Source of the DNA: Paramecium pentaurelia
Taxonomy: Eukaryota; Ciliophora; Oligohymenophorea; Peniculida; Parameciidae
DNA length: 64,000 nucleotides
Direction of reading: 5' to 3'
NCBI GenBank assembly: GCA_905183005.1
Contig: CAJJDO010000078.1
Span: forward strand, 310,001 to 374,000
A program made the position numbers and the translations under genes. Below the pieces are notes generated by a model. The model searched no databases. It was not told where the DNA came from and was given only the letters and a program-made list of their open reading frames with translations. The stretch's first letter is position 1, and each line of letters opens with the position of its first letter. Below, piece after piece: positions 12,025 to 23,849 of the stretch.

Positions 12025-12203
12025 CAATTGATTAATAACCTTCAACTATATTTCAAAAAAAGAATACTGGTCGTCGTGCTTTTGGAAAACAAGTACAAAA
12101 TTCATAAGTTCAATAATAATCTCAAATACAATAATCTTAAATACCCCCATAACCAAATCCTCTTTAGGATTAACCAGAAGAAGGAAATCAGCAACCATTT
12201 TGA
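11230..12203 (+). CDS. Four-pass membrane protein with polyglutamine tail
   Basis: Not recognised. One 26-nt intron (11367..11392) gives 315 residues. Four strongly hydrophobic segments: about residues 30-48 (CILWLLCFCLFCTIYL), after SIIAYYFFTLLFLYMIYYAL, WPLLLYALAAIIIGVVSII and IYHFIYGFIFIVLFGLLF. The C-terminal ~110 residues are cytosolic-looking and hydrophilic, and contain an uninterrupted run of 16 Gln encoded by TAA (11976..12023), then Q/P-rich sequence ending EEGNQQPF. The pure TAA run is a microsatellite as well as coding, so its length probably varies between strains. Confidence 0.75.
11976..12023 (+). repeat. (TAA)16 coding microsatellite
   Basis: Sixteen consecutive TAA triplets in frame within the preceding gene, translated as Gln only under the ciliate code. 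Confidence 0.9.
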
Positions 12204-12271
12204 TAATCTTATATATATTAAAGAAATAAAACTTATAACAGATATAATTTATTATATTATCTGTTAATTTA

Positions 12272-12849
12272 ATGTCGTCTGCCAATTTATTAAATCATAA
12301 AAGTGTATTAAGAGAGAAAACTCTTAACTTTTTAAATGTACCAATAGCTGAATACCTAGTATAATAAAATATTATTTTATATAGACTTAATAAAAACCAA
12401 ATACAGAGGATTCATAATATAAATCATTTTAAAGAAATCTTTAACTTTAAAAACAGATACTAAATGAATAAGATGATGTTCATCATTACTAAACTGAATT
12501 ATTTACTAAATCAGTTAAATAAGAGAGAGTACCAATAATAGTAAATCGTCCATCTGTTTAACATTTTAAACCAACTCTACCTAATGATTTTGCTATTCCA
12601 AATAGAAAATCAGAGACAATTATAAAATAAATATCTAGAATAGATGATGATTTAGATCAATTAGCTTAAATTTTCTATTAACGTAAACTTTTGATGAAAA
12701 CATATAATGCCTTAGAATAACATGCTGAAAGAAAGAATATTCAGATAGCTGATGAACATAGACAAATTTAGATCTTCAAAGCGTTTTTCTAATAATTATA
12801 AAAGAAATAAATGATATAGAATTTTAAGAAAAGTCTTAAACAAAAATGA
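12272..12849 (+). CDS. Uncharacterised soluble protein
   Basis: Not recognised. One 26-nt intron (12359..12384) gives 183 residues. Starts MSSANLLNHKSVLREKTLNF. The middle has a basic, proline-containing stretch (VPIIVNRPSVQHFKPTLP); the last 80 residues are helical with heptads (ISRIDDDLDQLAQIFYQ, LEQHAERKNIQIADE) and end in lysine. No signal peptide or membrane segment. The start lies 68 nt after the previous stop on the same strand. Confidence 0.65.
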
Positions 12850-13328
12850 ATTCCTCTATATTTTGACTTATTTAATTTATATACACTTTTTTTATTAATT
12901 TAGATTTAATATTTTTGTTTACATAATACTTAAGGTTTTGTTTAACTTATATATAAAATAATAAGTAGATAAAAAATTTATAATATATTTATACAAATAA
13001 TTCTCTAAAATAATTAATTGGATGGAGAATTAAATTTAATTATGCACTTAGTAACTAGTCATTAACATACACAATCACTTGATTATTATTCAACAATAAA
13101 GATTTATTTGATAATTATCTAAAGATAAATGTTAGATAGGAAATGACAATAGAATATTAATTGATGATATTAACATTTATTGAAATAAAGATCACTCAAT
13201 AAGTTACAATATAGAAGAAATGATATGATTTTAAAAGTTATTGATTCAAAAAACTATAAGAATTAAAATCATAAACTTTTTTATTCCATTAGTTGTAAAA
13301 GTAATTAAGTGAAAAATCCATAGTAATA
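12850..13328. other. Intergenic between convergent genes
   Basis: AT-rich; I see no gene with acceptable splice sites or composition. Confidence 0.4.
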
Positions 13329-13757
13329 TCATTTCTTTTATTTAAGGATTTTTTAAACATTAATTATAGCATCTTATCTAAACTGAAAATTGACTAACAT
13401 CAATTCTTTTGGCAAACTTTCTTCTTCATCTTAACTATATATGTCATCATCAAGTCTAAATGATTTTATTTTTCGTATTGATGCAAGTTTTGCCTTATAA
13501 GTTTCAGAATAGCTTGGTTAATTTAAGCTTTTAAATTTTCCTGGGATTGAATTCTTTGTTGTAAACATTGAATAACTCTCTAAAAATTATTTTCTGTAAT
13601 ATTAAGAGTTATCAACGCTCTAATCACTTTCTACATTTTCAGAATCAGATGAAAATTTCATCACTAACCTTTTATTCTTTTAAATCTTGATTGATCTAAT
13701 TTGTTAGATACTTGGCTCATTTTCAACTTGGCAATTTAAATCTGAGGGGTCTTACAT
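13329..13757 (-). CDS. Uncharacterised small acidic/basic protein
   Basis: Not recognised. Intronless, 142 residues. Notable stretches: MKFSSDSENVESDQSVDNSQ (Ser/Asp-rich, likely phosphorylatable), a central polar region and a C-terminal RQDAIINVQKILKQKK. No membrane segment. Exact codon count and protein-like composition support a real gene. Confidence 0.55.
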
Positions 13758-14218
13758 TTTTACTTATATATAAAATTATATTAAAATCTGATATTAGATT
13801 GAAATATTTATTCTAAATTTCAAAATTAATTTACAAAGGAGCATTATCAATTGCTTTTTTCAGATAAGACAATTAGATTTATAATAATTAATTGGCGATT
13901 CTCTTTTTTAAATTAATTACATAATAAAATTCATAGTAATCAGTCATATTTTACTAATTGACATTTATCCTATTGTTATCTAACTTCTTAACATATTTCT
14001 GATATCTAATCTAAAATATATTATTTATTTAATAATTAATTGATTTAAAGACTAAAATGATTTAATGTACTTCATTTATCATAAATTAGAGATGAATGAT
14101 GTTTATATAAAAATATGGATATTTTAAACTATTTTAGTATAGAAACATAGTGAAATTTAGTATATGCTTAATGATTTAATGTAAAATTAAGTTATTGATA
14201 TATTTTATTAATTTTATA
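13758..14218. other. Intergenic, divergent
   Basis: Space between divergently transcribed genes; A/T runs only, nothing recognised. Confidence 0.4.
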
Positions 14219-15430
14219 ATGAAACCTAAAATAAAGAGAAGTCTCAATGAACATAAGAATAGAAATAATATATAAGTATTTAAAATGATTATGAGGTTCC
14301 TTTTTTTAATTCATGTCCTGATATGAATAGTCAAAATGGATAGGAGAATAGAATGAAAAAAGTTGTTGCATATTTATATCTAAGAGAAAATTATTCAGAT
14401 ATTAAATAATGTAGATCATTTAGTCAAAAAAGAATAATAAGATATGGTTTAACAGAGGAACCAGCTGATTAGAAGAATGAAAAAACTAATTACAAAAAAT
14501 TAAACATAGGTGCAAATTAAATTAAAATTCCAGTACATCATAATTGGAAAAGTAATGTAGAAGACATAAAAATTGATTAATAGTATGAAAATTAATTGGA
14601 TAAACATTTTAAAACAAAAGAATAATAAATTGATTATTAAGATAAAATAGAATACATGAATTAATATATATAAGAACTAAATGATATGCATAAAACTTAA
14701 AATAAAACAGAAGCAATTAAAAGTATTAGAGCTTTACATAAAAAAAATAGAGATGACTTAAAGACATATGTTAAATATAAAGGATAAAGATTTTTTGAAA
14801 TATTACCTCTTTTAAAAAAGAGAAATTCAACTGTAATAGAATAATTTAAGTGTTTTTAACCTATTTGTAATTTAGAATTAAAATAAAAAGAGAAGTATTC
14901 AGATGAATTATTCAAGCATCTGAATAAAAAATAAGATGTTAAAAATGATTAAGACTAAAAATAATCTAATAATATATGTATTGATTATTAAGATATACCT
15001 AAACTTTCACCTTCATTAAGAAGAACCTTCAGTTAATAAGATGTATTAATTTCAGAAGCTTAAAATTTCAATAAAAATAATTATTTGTTCGAGATTAAAA
15101 ATGCAAATGAATAAGAAGAATAAGTAAAAGCATATACGATAAATAACGAAGAAGCTAAAGATATATCTAATTTTCAATAAGATCTTAAAATGTATGTTTC
15201 TAAACATCTAAATACGAGTGGTTCAGCTGAAATCTCAGCAATGAATATTACTTAAATGTAGTAGGTAATATTTTATGAAATATAAGAGTTTTATTAATAA
15301 GAGGTAAAAGGAATTGAAAAGAATGAATAAGAAATTTTAATTCAATACTTTTAGAACACATACTGAGTCACCAAAAATAAAAAATTCTGTATTCTAGACA
15401 ACAGCTACATCTTATTAATTTAAATTTTGA
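14219..15430 (+). CDS. Uncharacterised Lys/Asn/Gln-rich protein
   Basis: Not recognised. Two introns (14276..14295, only 20 nt; 15265..15286, 22 nt) give 389 residues. Basic start MKPKIKRSLNEHKN, then long polar helices without a named domain; ENYSDIKQCRSFSQKR and KSIRALHKKNRDDLKTYVKY stand out. A Ser/Pro patch (PKLSPSLRRTFS) resembles a phosphorylation site. No membrane segment. The next gene starts 26 nt downstream on the same strand. Confidence 0.6.
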
Positions 15431-15455
15431 TGATTAATTATTAATTTTTTCAGTT

Positions 15456-15979
15456 ATGAATTAAGTCGATAATTTACTTAAACCATCCTTGATTAACAAA
15501 ATATCCTAGCCAATAGATAATAACACAAATAAAGATCTTTTTAATTAATGGGAATAGAAATTATTACAAAAAGAAACATAAGTATCTTCTATCATAATAA
15601 TTAAGTATAGTTAATAAAAAAAGAAAAGAAATTGAAAGAGAAAGAGAATTAATTAGCTTAAAAAGAGGATATATTAGTTAAAAAGGAATTAAATTTAAAT
15701 TAGAAAATGATGAAATATTCAACTATTTTAGAATAGATAATTAACTAAAAATAAACTAAATCAGATATTTCATTATTACCATTGAATTCAAATGATAAAT
15801 CCCATAGAAATAATAATATCAATGAATATTAAAACAGAGTGATTAATTTATTAAACACTATAAGAAGTAATAGTTAATAGTAATAATAATTGATACATTA
15901 ATAATCCTACATGGGAAGTACTTTAGAATTGACTGATGATAGATTTAATAAGAGTTCAAGAGGATTTTAATTATTATGA
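15456..15979 (+). CDS. Small coiled-coil protein
   Basis: Not recognised. One 29-nt intron (15582..15610), chosen over a 24-nt alternative because only this one keeps the frame open, gives 164 residues. Central coiled coil (LIKKEKKLKEKENQLAQKED), a five-Gln run encoded by TAA/TAG, and a Ser/Arg tail ending SSRGFQLL. Confidence 0.55.
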
Positions 15980-16109
15980 AGATTCTTACATAAATTCAAT
16001 ATAAATTATTATAAACAAAAAACAGTAAAAAGAATGATAACTTATATTCATTTTCTTTTTTAATTATAATATGATTTTCCTATTAATGACTATTACAAAG
16101 TCTCTAATT

Positions 16110-18173
16110 TCATTGGAATTTCTATAAAATAGTTTTATCAATACATGATTCTATAATATTTTATTTGTTATATGGAATCGAAGTCCTAGTTTTATAATTT
16201 ACATAAGATTTATCTGGAGATTTTTTAGGAGATCTTCCTCCCCTTTTTGGAGAGCAATTTGATATAAAATTTTATCTTTGCACTCTAGAACTTTCAAGAA
16301 GAAAGGACTTTACTAATCCATTATTATTCTATTTAGTAAAAGGAAGTTATTTTATTATATGATTAAAAGTTGTTTTAGCTGATTTATAAGGTTATAATTA
16401 AATTGTAAGATTATCCTTTATTTTTAACATTTTCTCATTGACTCTTTCACAACTATTATTATTAGATATATTTAAAAATTAAAACTTTTATTTTGGAGAT
16501 ATATCAGAAGGCATTTACTATCTTCTTTTGTTACGTATCATCTAATCAAGGAAATTAGCCTAAATCTTAATATTATCACTAATATTTCTACAACTTTTAA
16601 GTGGAGATTGTAGACCCTAAAAAGAATTTACTAATCTTCCAGTAGGAGAAGAATCATTCAGTTTTTTTTCAGTTATTTTCTATAAGAGCAATTAATTTTC
16701 TCTTTAAGTTTGAATTTGCATTTATTTCAGTTACTAAAATTTTTATTCTTTATAGTTGAACTCTGATACTATAGTAGAGATTGACTCTTCTTAAATAGTA
16801 TCTAAATTAGAATTATAATGTTTATGATAAGTTGTTATTAGATGATTTATATATTGTGAAGAACAAGCTATATGTTTACATGCAATTTCAATAGCTTTAA
16901 GATGATATAATTCACTTAATTTAAATTCTTCAGTATTTAATTCTTTAATTCCTAATTGTTTTGCTTTTTCTAATTCTATAAATCTTAATTCAGTTGCAAT
17001 AGTGAAATATGAGATTGATAATTAAATAATCTTTTCCAATAACATTCTTTTGGATATCTCATATAACATTTCACCTTGTTATGAAAATTCATTATGAATT
17101 AATGGAGTCATGTGCATAATAAAACTAACATTAAAAGATTGTATCCATTCTTCAACATTTTAAACTCCTAAGATTGAGCGATAATCATCTGGTTTATTAT
17201 TTATTTTTAATTCTTAACGAATGTGTTTTTCATTGTTTGTTGGATTATTCTTCCAAAAATACAACTACTTCTTAGCCTCTCTTAATATCAATTATTCATT
17301 ATTAGATATATTATCTAAATCTTAATATTTCAACAAATCTAACAATATGTCATTTCCTGAATTAATTACTAATCTACTAAATTCAACTTCATCCTTCATT
17401 TAAAATTTAGTATTTTTTTGCTTTGTTTTATAGTTCATACATGATTGAGTAGTTGCTGCTGATTATAATGATCCATTTTTGTTGACCCAATCATTACAAA
17501 ATTGTGAGGCTAATTTAAATACTTCTCTCATAGTTTCTGCTGCTTTTCTAGCTGATTATAGTGCTTATGTATGTCTAATAATTTAATTTAGTCTTACTTT
17601 CCCAATTAGCTCAATATTGCAGTATGTTATAATGAAGCTCTTGCAAGAAATGATTTCTTCTTAACTTAAGTGGCATCACTAAGTTCTTCATTTGTTATAG
17701 TATTATCATTTAAATCTTCTTCTTTCATGCTCTCATCAAGATTATATATGACTCCAGTTAAATATTTTGAACATTTATCTAAAATCCATTAACTTGATTG
17801 TTATAATAAAATATTTACCATTAATAACTGCATGCCTGATTATAAAGTATGACAATAATAAGATTCTTATCAATTTATTTGCCACAACTTGTTGCATACT
17901 ATTATACTATCTACTTCTTTTACTTCCAACATTTATTCTGATTATTATAACAATTTCATAGCATCCTAATATTTTTATAGCTTAATTTTGATAACTCCTT
18001 ATTGATTAAGTTAATTAATTTATTTGATGAATTATTCTGATTTTATAGAAGATTCAATATATACCTTAATTTTCATATAATTCTTTTAATCCATTATCTT
18101 CAATTAATTCTACTTCTTCATCCTCTTATTACTCTTCTTCTTATTCATATTCTTCTAAATTCTTTTTAGACAT
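16110..18173 (-). CDS. TPR-domain protein
   Basis: Four introns (18037..18064, 28 nt; 17866..17899, 34 nt; 17793..17818, 26 nt; 17575..17597, 23 nt) give 650 residues. Acidic start, then TPR-like helix pairs in the first ~200 residues: QYQDAMKLL-type hairpins, LYNQACSYQ, CSKYLTGVIYNL, RASLQHTAILSQLGKHTQAL, SARKAAETMREVFKLAS. The middle is helical with no further name; the last ~150 residues are basic and Ser/Pro-rich (SPKRGGRSPKKSPDKSY), a likely unstructured phosphorylated tail. The 34-nt intron is at the long end for this genome but is needed for the conserved ACSYQ helix. Confidence 0.7.
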
Positions 18174-18251
18174 ATATTCGAAATATATCAATAAGTTAAT
18201 TAAATAATAAATGTTTTGTCAGATACCAAAATAATATAATTTTTATAGATT

Positions 18252-19538
18252 TCACAAATGCTAAGCAGTTTTCTATTATTTTATTGAGTCGTAACACTCT
18301 TACAAATCGATATAAAACTTTTTCTATACATCATTCAAACACCAACTTTATTGTTATTTAAAGAGATCAATATCATCAAGAAAGTTAATATGCAATTATT
18401 CTACTTTTTATTTGTTATTGTTGATTTACATTTTCAATTCATCTATCTATGATCTATAATTTGGATTATTGATTAATTAAGTATCTTTATTGATCTACTC
18501 TTTTAATTCTTTATAAAGATTTATTAATTTAATTGCTTAATCATAATCTTTAATACTTGCTTCCATTCTATAAACATATTTTTATCTTAATTTAATTTCA
18601 TAACTTTCATATATTTTTATAATTGTTTTTAATGTAGTAAATTCTTCAACACCTTAACATTCATTCACTAATTCAATTTATATAATATACTGAATATATC
18701 AAAACTATTTGATAATGATCTAGCTTGTATCTACAATTTCTAAACAATTTTTTAGATATCAGATGTTATTATTTCAGTATTAGATTTGTTTTATTCTAAT
18801 TCTTTCTTAACTTTATATAAATTATTATTATTATTTTACATTCTTCAAATTATTTATCATTTTCATCAGGAATTCTATTTATAATTTAAACAGCATTATA
18901 ATTATAAAATTTTGAGAACATATTCATAACTGATATCCCAGTATTTATAACCATATTAAACATTGATTAAGACTCTTTCATATTTTCAATATAGTGTTGA
19001 AATGCATCATAATCCTAATGTATATTCAATCATTACTCTTAATTCTTCACTAAAAAAACGTTCTAGACAATCAATTTATTATAGTTTTTTATGACTTAAT
19101 ATTTTTTACATAAAGTAGACAAATTCTAATTTTCTATTATATTATCTTAGATAATGATACCTTTTATCTTTATCATAAACAGTTTATTTCTCAGGTAGAC
19201 TAGGAATCACTCTACCTATTTACTTATTTTGTAATTCATTTTATAACCATAAGAAATGTGTATATCTATATTGTAATATTATTTTAATACCTTCTGACAA
19301 ATTCATGAGACTTTTTTGTATCTGTTAACAAATCAATTTTAGTTATTGTAAACTTATATTTAACTGTGTCTTTTCCCCTTTTAAATTGAATATTAAATTT
19401 TTACATTTGAGCTGTTTCTATTTCAGTTCCAATACATTTGATTTCATATTGTATACGTGTTTCTTCAACATAATTACCTCTTTTAACTACATCAAAAATA
19501 GCTTAAGAAGTTGTGATATGATCATAATTGTCTTTCAT
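18252..19538 (-). CDS. PX-domain protein, sorting nexin-like (PX-BAR)
   Basis: Four introns (19266..19290, 25 nt; 19015..19036, 22 nt; 18811..18839, 29 nt; 18668..18690, 23 nt) give 395 residues. Residues ~20-150 are a PX domain: the phosphoinositide-binding RRYTHFLWL motif, the proline loop IPSLPEKQ and the downstream basic helix before LERFFSEEL. The remaining ~230 residues are long amphipathic helices (VKKELEQNKSN, EASIKDYDQAIKLINLYKEL), the expected place and length of a BAR domain. Sorting nexins bind PI3P on endosomes and shape tubules; that role is inferred from family. Confidence 0.85.
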
Positions 19539-19564
19539 TTAAATTATTATATAAAAATTAATTA

Positions 19565-20249
19565 TCAAGTGAAAAATTTCTTCTTCAAATGAGATTAGGC
19601 AAATACTTATTTAAAATTAATCTTTTGATTTTGACAAGTAGCATTACTATTGAAAAAATTCTTAGCGAATGTGAAGTTACAATCATCTTCTTTTTAGATA
19701 GAGTCTTCAATTTTTGGTAACTTGGTGCGTTTATTGTAATTTTGAGAGATAGATTACTTTACTTCTATTAACTTAGGTTTGATGGCTTCCTGTTAGCTTT
19801 GAGGTTAAATATGTGACCTTGAATTCTTTTTTAAGTCATTGAAATCTAATCGAGTTTTTGTTTTCTATGATCGAGTCAAAGTATCAATAATCTTTTATTT
19901 TTAGTTCAAGGATTTTTTCAAGTTCTCATTTTCTCTAATAATTAACTATATCTAATCAATTGGAGATCCAATTAACATTTCAGTGGAAACTCTGTAGGAT
20001 TTGAAGGCTCGTAATTATGGAGAGGGTGAATGACTAAATTATGAAAAGTGATACTTTGAATCATTATCATTAGTTGAAGGAGTGATGAGAGCTTATTTGA
20101 GGACTCGAGGTGTTTCAGTAGGTATTGGACCTTTGAAATTAATGAGATAATTTACCTATTTGAAGTCTAAAAGAAAGAGGTTTTGGTTTAAAAAGTTGAC
20201 AGTTCAACTAATTGAAAGCTCCAAAAGATTTAGAATGATGTTAATCCAT
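19565..20249 (-). CDS. Uncharacterised basic protein with short coiled coil
   Basis: Not recognised. One 25-nt intron (20131..20155) gives 219 residues. N-terminus MDQHHSKSFGAFNQLNCQLF; low-complexity Ser/Pro middle (SQFSHSPSPQLRAFKSYR); one clear helix LIIRENENLKKSLNQKQKI; lysine-rich end HLKKKFFT. Stop lies 26 nt upstream of the PX gene start. Confidence 0.6.
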
Positions 20250-20278
20250 TATGATTATATAAATAATTATATATTTGG

Positions 20279-21257
20279 TCATTGTTTATATTGTTATATC
20301 TCTTTATACCATTCTTCAAAAATGTTTTAAGATTCATACTGTTCACATATATATTTGATGAGTTCATCTTCAAATGAATCAATTAATTTCTATTATTTGA
20401 AATCTATTTCTAATTTCTATGGGATATCTTTCTTCATATTATATCCTGTGAATTTGATTTCTTTTAAATACAATCCTTATTATGGAGCAATATAAAGAGA
20501 ATGCTTTTATTAAGTGAAAGTGTCCTGAATGAATTATAAATCTTTTTTCTCTTATATGATTTAATAAATAGTTCCTATCATTTTTCTAATTTAATGATAC
20601 ATAAAACTATTTCCAAGAATAGTGAACTTTAGATAATTCTCATTATGAAAATTGAGTGTTTAAACATTAAATTCCTATATAAATCTTTTTGATGATGGAT
20701 CATTATATTCTTTTTTTGAAGTGTAATTATGAAAGTTATGTGTTCCTATATATTATTAACATATTTTCTAAATATCATTCACAGTGGAAAATTAAGGTGA
20801 AATATAATTATACATTCTTTAATCTGCTTAATTTTTTACATTAAAAGATTGAGTTACATGTTTAATACCATTAACTCTAATATCAGTTGGCAATTATGAA
20901 TTTAATTCATTAATCAAAAGATCCCAATTAATATTCCATTTATCAACTAATTTATTATTAGTCATAGATTAACAATATTTTTAATCAATTTGCAATTTCA
21001 AAGAAACATAATTACATAATGCATGTACACCTCGATCTGTTCTTGCTCCTCTACTTACTCCTATTTTTTTAATACTATCTGCATTTAATTCAGAAACTAA
21101 ATTCCTTGATATTATTCAAAATTACTGTTTTAATAAGAGCATCATATAGTGTGGATTCAATTGTTGGATACGATTATTAATATTGTAGTCCATGATAATT
21201 GGTACCAATATATGATAACATTAAAGCCACTTTAGTTTTGAATGATTGTTTAATCAT
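20279..21257 (-). CDS. tRNA pseudouridine synthase, TruA/PUS1 family
   Basis: Converts uridine to pseudouridine in tRNA. A 19-nt intron (21079..21097) gives 319 residues. Landmarks: N-terminal strand KVALMLSYIGTNYHGLQYQ, the catalytic-aspartate motif VSRGARTDRGVHAL (Asp of RTDRGV), LPTDIRVNGIKHVTQSFN, and the second core block FTILGNSFMYHQIRKMIG. All match the TruA family fold; length is near family average. PUS1, PUS3 or an organellar paralogue cannot be separated by eye. The intron begins GTTT rather than the usual GTA. Confidence 0.88.
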
Positions 21258-21310
21258 GTAAAATATATCAAATTTTAAATAAATAAAATATCCTTTTTAA
21301 AAAAAATATT

Positions 21311-21982
21311 ATGGCTGAATAAGAATCTGTAGCTACAGTCAAATTTGCAAATCAACCTAAATTATTCGGAAAATGGGATTATGATGAGGTTTAAGTAACA
21401 GATTAATGCTTCAAAGATTATATTGCAGTTCAAACATCAAAATCACGTGTGTTTGTACCTCATACTGCTGGAAGGTAAAGAGATTCAATTATAATGTTTA
21501 TAGATATCAAAGAAAGAAGTTTAGAAAGGCTTAATGTCCAATTGTTGAGAGATTGGCTGGAGCACTTATGTTTCATGGCAGAAATACAGGTAAGAAAGTA
21601 AAGGCTGTGGCAATAATCAGACATGCATTTGAAATTGTTCATTTGTTGACAGGAAAAAATCCCCTTGCAGTATTATCACTTGCTGTCTAAAGAGGTGGAG
21701 CAAGAGAAGATTTTACAAAAGTAGGAACTGGTGGTGTTGCCAAATAATAAGCTGTTGATGTTGCTCCAATTAGAAGAGTTAATGAAGTATAGAATTGAAT
21801 GATAATGAAAGGCTGTTCACAATTTAGCCAAAGGTGTTAGAGAATCAGTATTTAAGAAGATGAAAACAATAGCTGAAGCCTTAGCTGATGAATTGATTGC
21901 AGCATCCAATGAAGATGGATAAAAGTCATATACAATTAAAAAGAGAGACGAATTAGAGAAAGTTGCCAAAACCAATCGTTGA
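21311..21982 (+). CDS. RPS5: 40S ribosomal protein S5 (uS7), complete copy A
   Basis: Small-subunit protein uS7 at the head/E-site. Two introns (21475..21503, 29 nt; 21787..21811, 25 nt) give 205 residues (human 204). Blocks RKAQCPIVERLAGALMFHGR, FEIVHLLTGKNPLAVL, QAVDVAPIRRVNE, KTIAEALADELIAAS and the ending KKRDELEKVAKTNR match the family almost word for word. From 21505 the sequence is repeated in copy B downstream of the N at 22677. Confidence 0.97.
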
Positions 21983-22676
21983 TTTAGATTCATTAATTAT
22001 AGTACAATACAAATAAACATTAATTAATAAAAATGAGTTCATATATTATAGCAGGCAGTTCTGATAAAGTAGATACAGCTGAAGTATTCTCTATTCTTTT
22101 AAACTTAATAGTGTGAGAACATGGCCAATCTAATTAGACAATATTATCCAGAAATCTCATTCAAAATTGTATTGAAAGATCTAACTTAATGGGAATAATA
22201 TGCTGATGAGATTTGTAGAATATATGGATTTAAATAAAAAAGTAATCCCATCATATATACAATGGATGGATGTCTAATTGGAGACAGAAATGTATTATTA
22301 TGCAAATCATTTAGGCATTTATTTCATTAGCAGAGAGTAGATTTGGTTTCTCTGATCCAAAATTAAGATAAGGACCTATTACTCCTGATGTCAATAAGAA
22401 AATAGCCAAATAAGAATTGGATCTAAAATTAAAATTATAGAGAAACAAGAAAACATTAGTAGAGAAAATAGAATAACAGATGCTTATCATTTATTCTAAT
22501 AATATTGTATAACCAACAGATGGTGTATTCAAATAGTCATTTAAAAGTGGTGTCAAAGAAAAATTGAAGACTTGGTATGATTCACTAAATAATTTAATAC
22601 GAACAGATGTCAAACGTAACTTATCAACTGATAGTATTTACTCATCTAGTTTTAGAAATGGAATGAAGGTGATTCC
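21505..22676 (+). repeat. 1172-bp direct repeat, copy A
   Basis: Matches 22678..23849 at offset 1173. By eye I find three substitutions (21663, 22213, 22461), all at third codon positions and all silent. Confidence 0.9.
22033..22676 (+). CDS. MDH1B-like gene, copy A, cut at assembly gap
   Basis: First three exons of the gene described under copy B. Introns 22084..22111 (28 nt) and 22292..22314 (23 nt); the copy stops within its third intron at the single N (22677). Coding sequence is identical to copy B apart from two synonymous changes (22213, 22461). Confidence 0.75.
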
Positions 22677-22677
22677 N
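22677..22677. other. Assembly join (single N), sequence restarts in RPS5
   Basis: An ambiguous base. To its left the sequence is inside the MDH1B-like gene; to its right it jumps back to the second exon of RPS5, so about 1.17 kb is repeated. Confidence 0.95.
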
Positions 22678-23155
22678 TATCAAAGAAAGAAGTTTAGAAA
22701 GGCTTAATGTCCAATTGTTGAGAGATTGGCTGGAGCACTTATGTTTCATGGCAGAAATACAGGTAAGAAAGTAAAGGCTGTGGCAATAATCAGACATGCA
22801 TTTGAAATTGTTCATTTGTTGACAGGAAAAAATCCACTTGCAGTATTATCACTTGCTGTCTAAAGAGGTGGAGCAAGAGAAGATTTTACAAAAGTAGGAA
22901 CTGGTGGTGTTGCCAAATAATAAGCTGTTGATGTTGCTCCAATTAGAAGAGTTAATGAAGTATAGAATTGAATGATAATGAAAGGCTGTTCACAATTTAG
23001 CCAAAGGTGTTAGAGAATCAGTATTTAAGAAGATGAAAACAATAGCTGAAGCCTTAGCTGATGAATTGATTGCAGCATCCAATGAAGATGGATAAAAGTC
23101 ATATACAATTAAAAAGAGAGACGAATTAGAGAAAGTTGCCAAAACCAATCGTTGA
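22678..23155 (+). CDS. RPS5: RPS5 (uS7), 5'-truncated copy B
   Basis: Lacks exon 1 and the first bases of exon 2; begins at YQRKKFRKAQCP. Intron at 22960..22984. One silent difference from copy A (22836). The truncation is at the assembly join, so this is not evidence of a real pseudogene. Confidence 0.85.
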
Positions 23156-23849
23156 TTTAGATTCATTAATTATAGTACAATACAAATAAACATTAATTAA
23201 TAAAAATGAGTTCATATATTATAGCAGGCAGTTCTGATAAAGTAGATACAGCTGAAGTATTCTCTATTCTTTTAAACTTAATAGTGTGAGAACATGGCCA
23301 ATCTAATTAGACAATATTATCCAGAAATCTCATTCAAAATTGTATTGAAAGATCTAACTTAATGGGAATAATATGCTGATGAGATATGTAGAATATATGG
23401 ATTTAAATAAAAAAGTAATCCCATCATATATACAATGGATGGATGTCTAATTGGAGACAGAAATGTATTATTATGCAAATCATTTAGGCATTTATTTCAT
23501 TAGCAGAGAGTAGATTTGGTTTCTCTGATCCAAAATTAAGATAAGGACCTATTACTCCTGATGTCAATAAGAAAATAGCCAAATAAGAATTGGATCTAAA
23601 ATTAAAATTATAGAGAAACAAGAAAACATTAGTTGAGAAAATAGAATAACAGATGCTTATCATTTATTCTAATAATATTGTATAACCAACAGATGGTGTA
23701 TTCAAATAGTCATTTAAAAGTGGTGTCAAAGAAAAATTGAAGACTTGGTATGATTCACTAAATAATTTAATACGAACAGATGTCAAACGTAACTTATCAA
23801 CTGATAGTATTTACTCATCTAGTTTTAGAAATGGAATGAAGGTGATTCC
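22678..23849 (+). repeat. 1172-bp direct repeat, copy B
   Basis: Second copy of 21505..22676, starting in RPS5 exon 2 immediately after the N. Confidence 0.9.

Noticed and set aside
22678..23155. RPS5 pseudogene
   Set aside because: The truncation coincides with an N and the remaining coding sequence is intact, so an assembly join explains it better.
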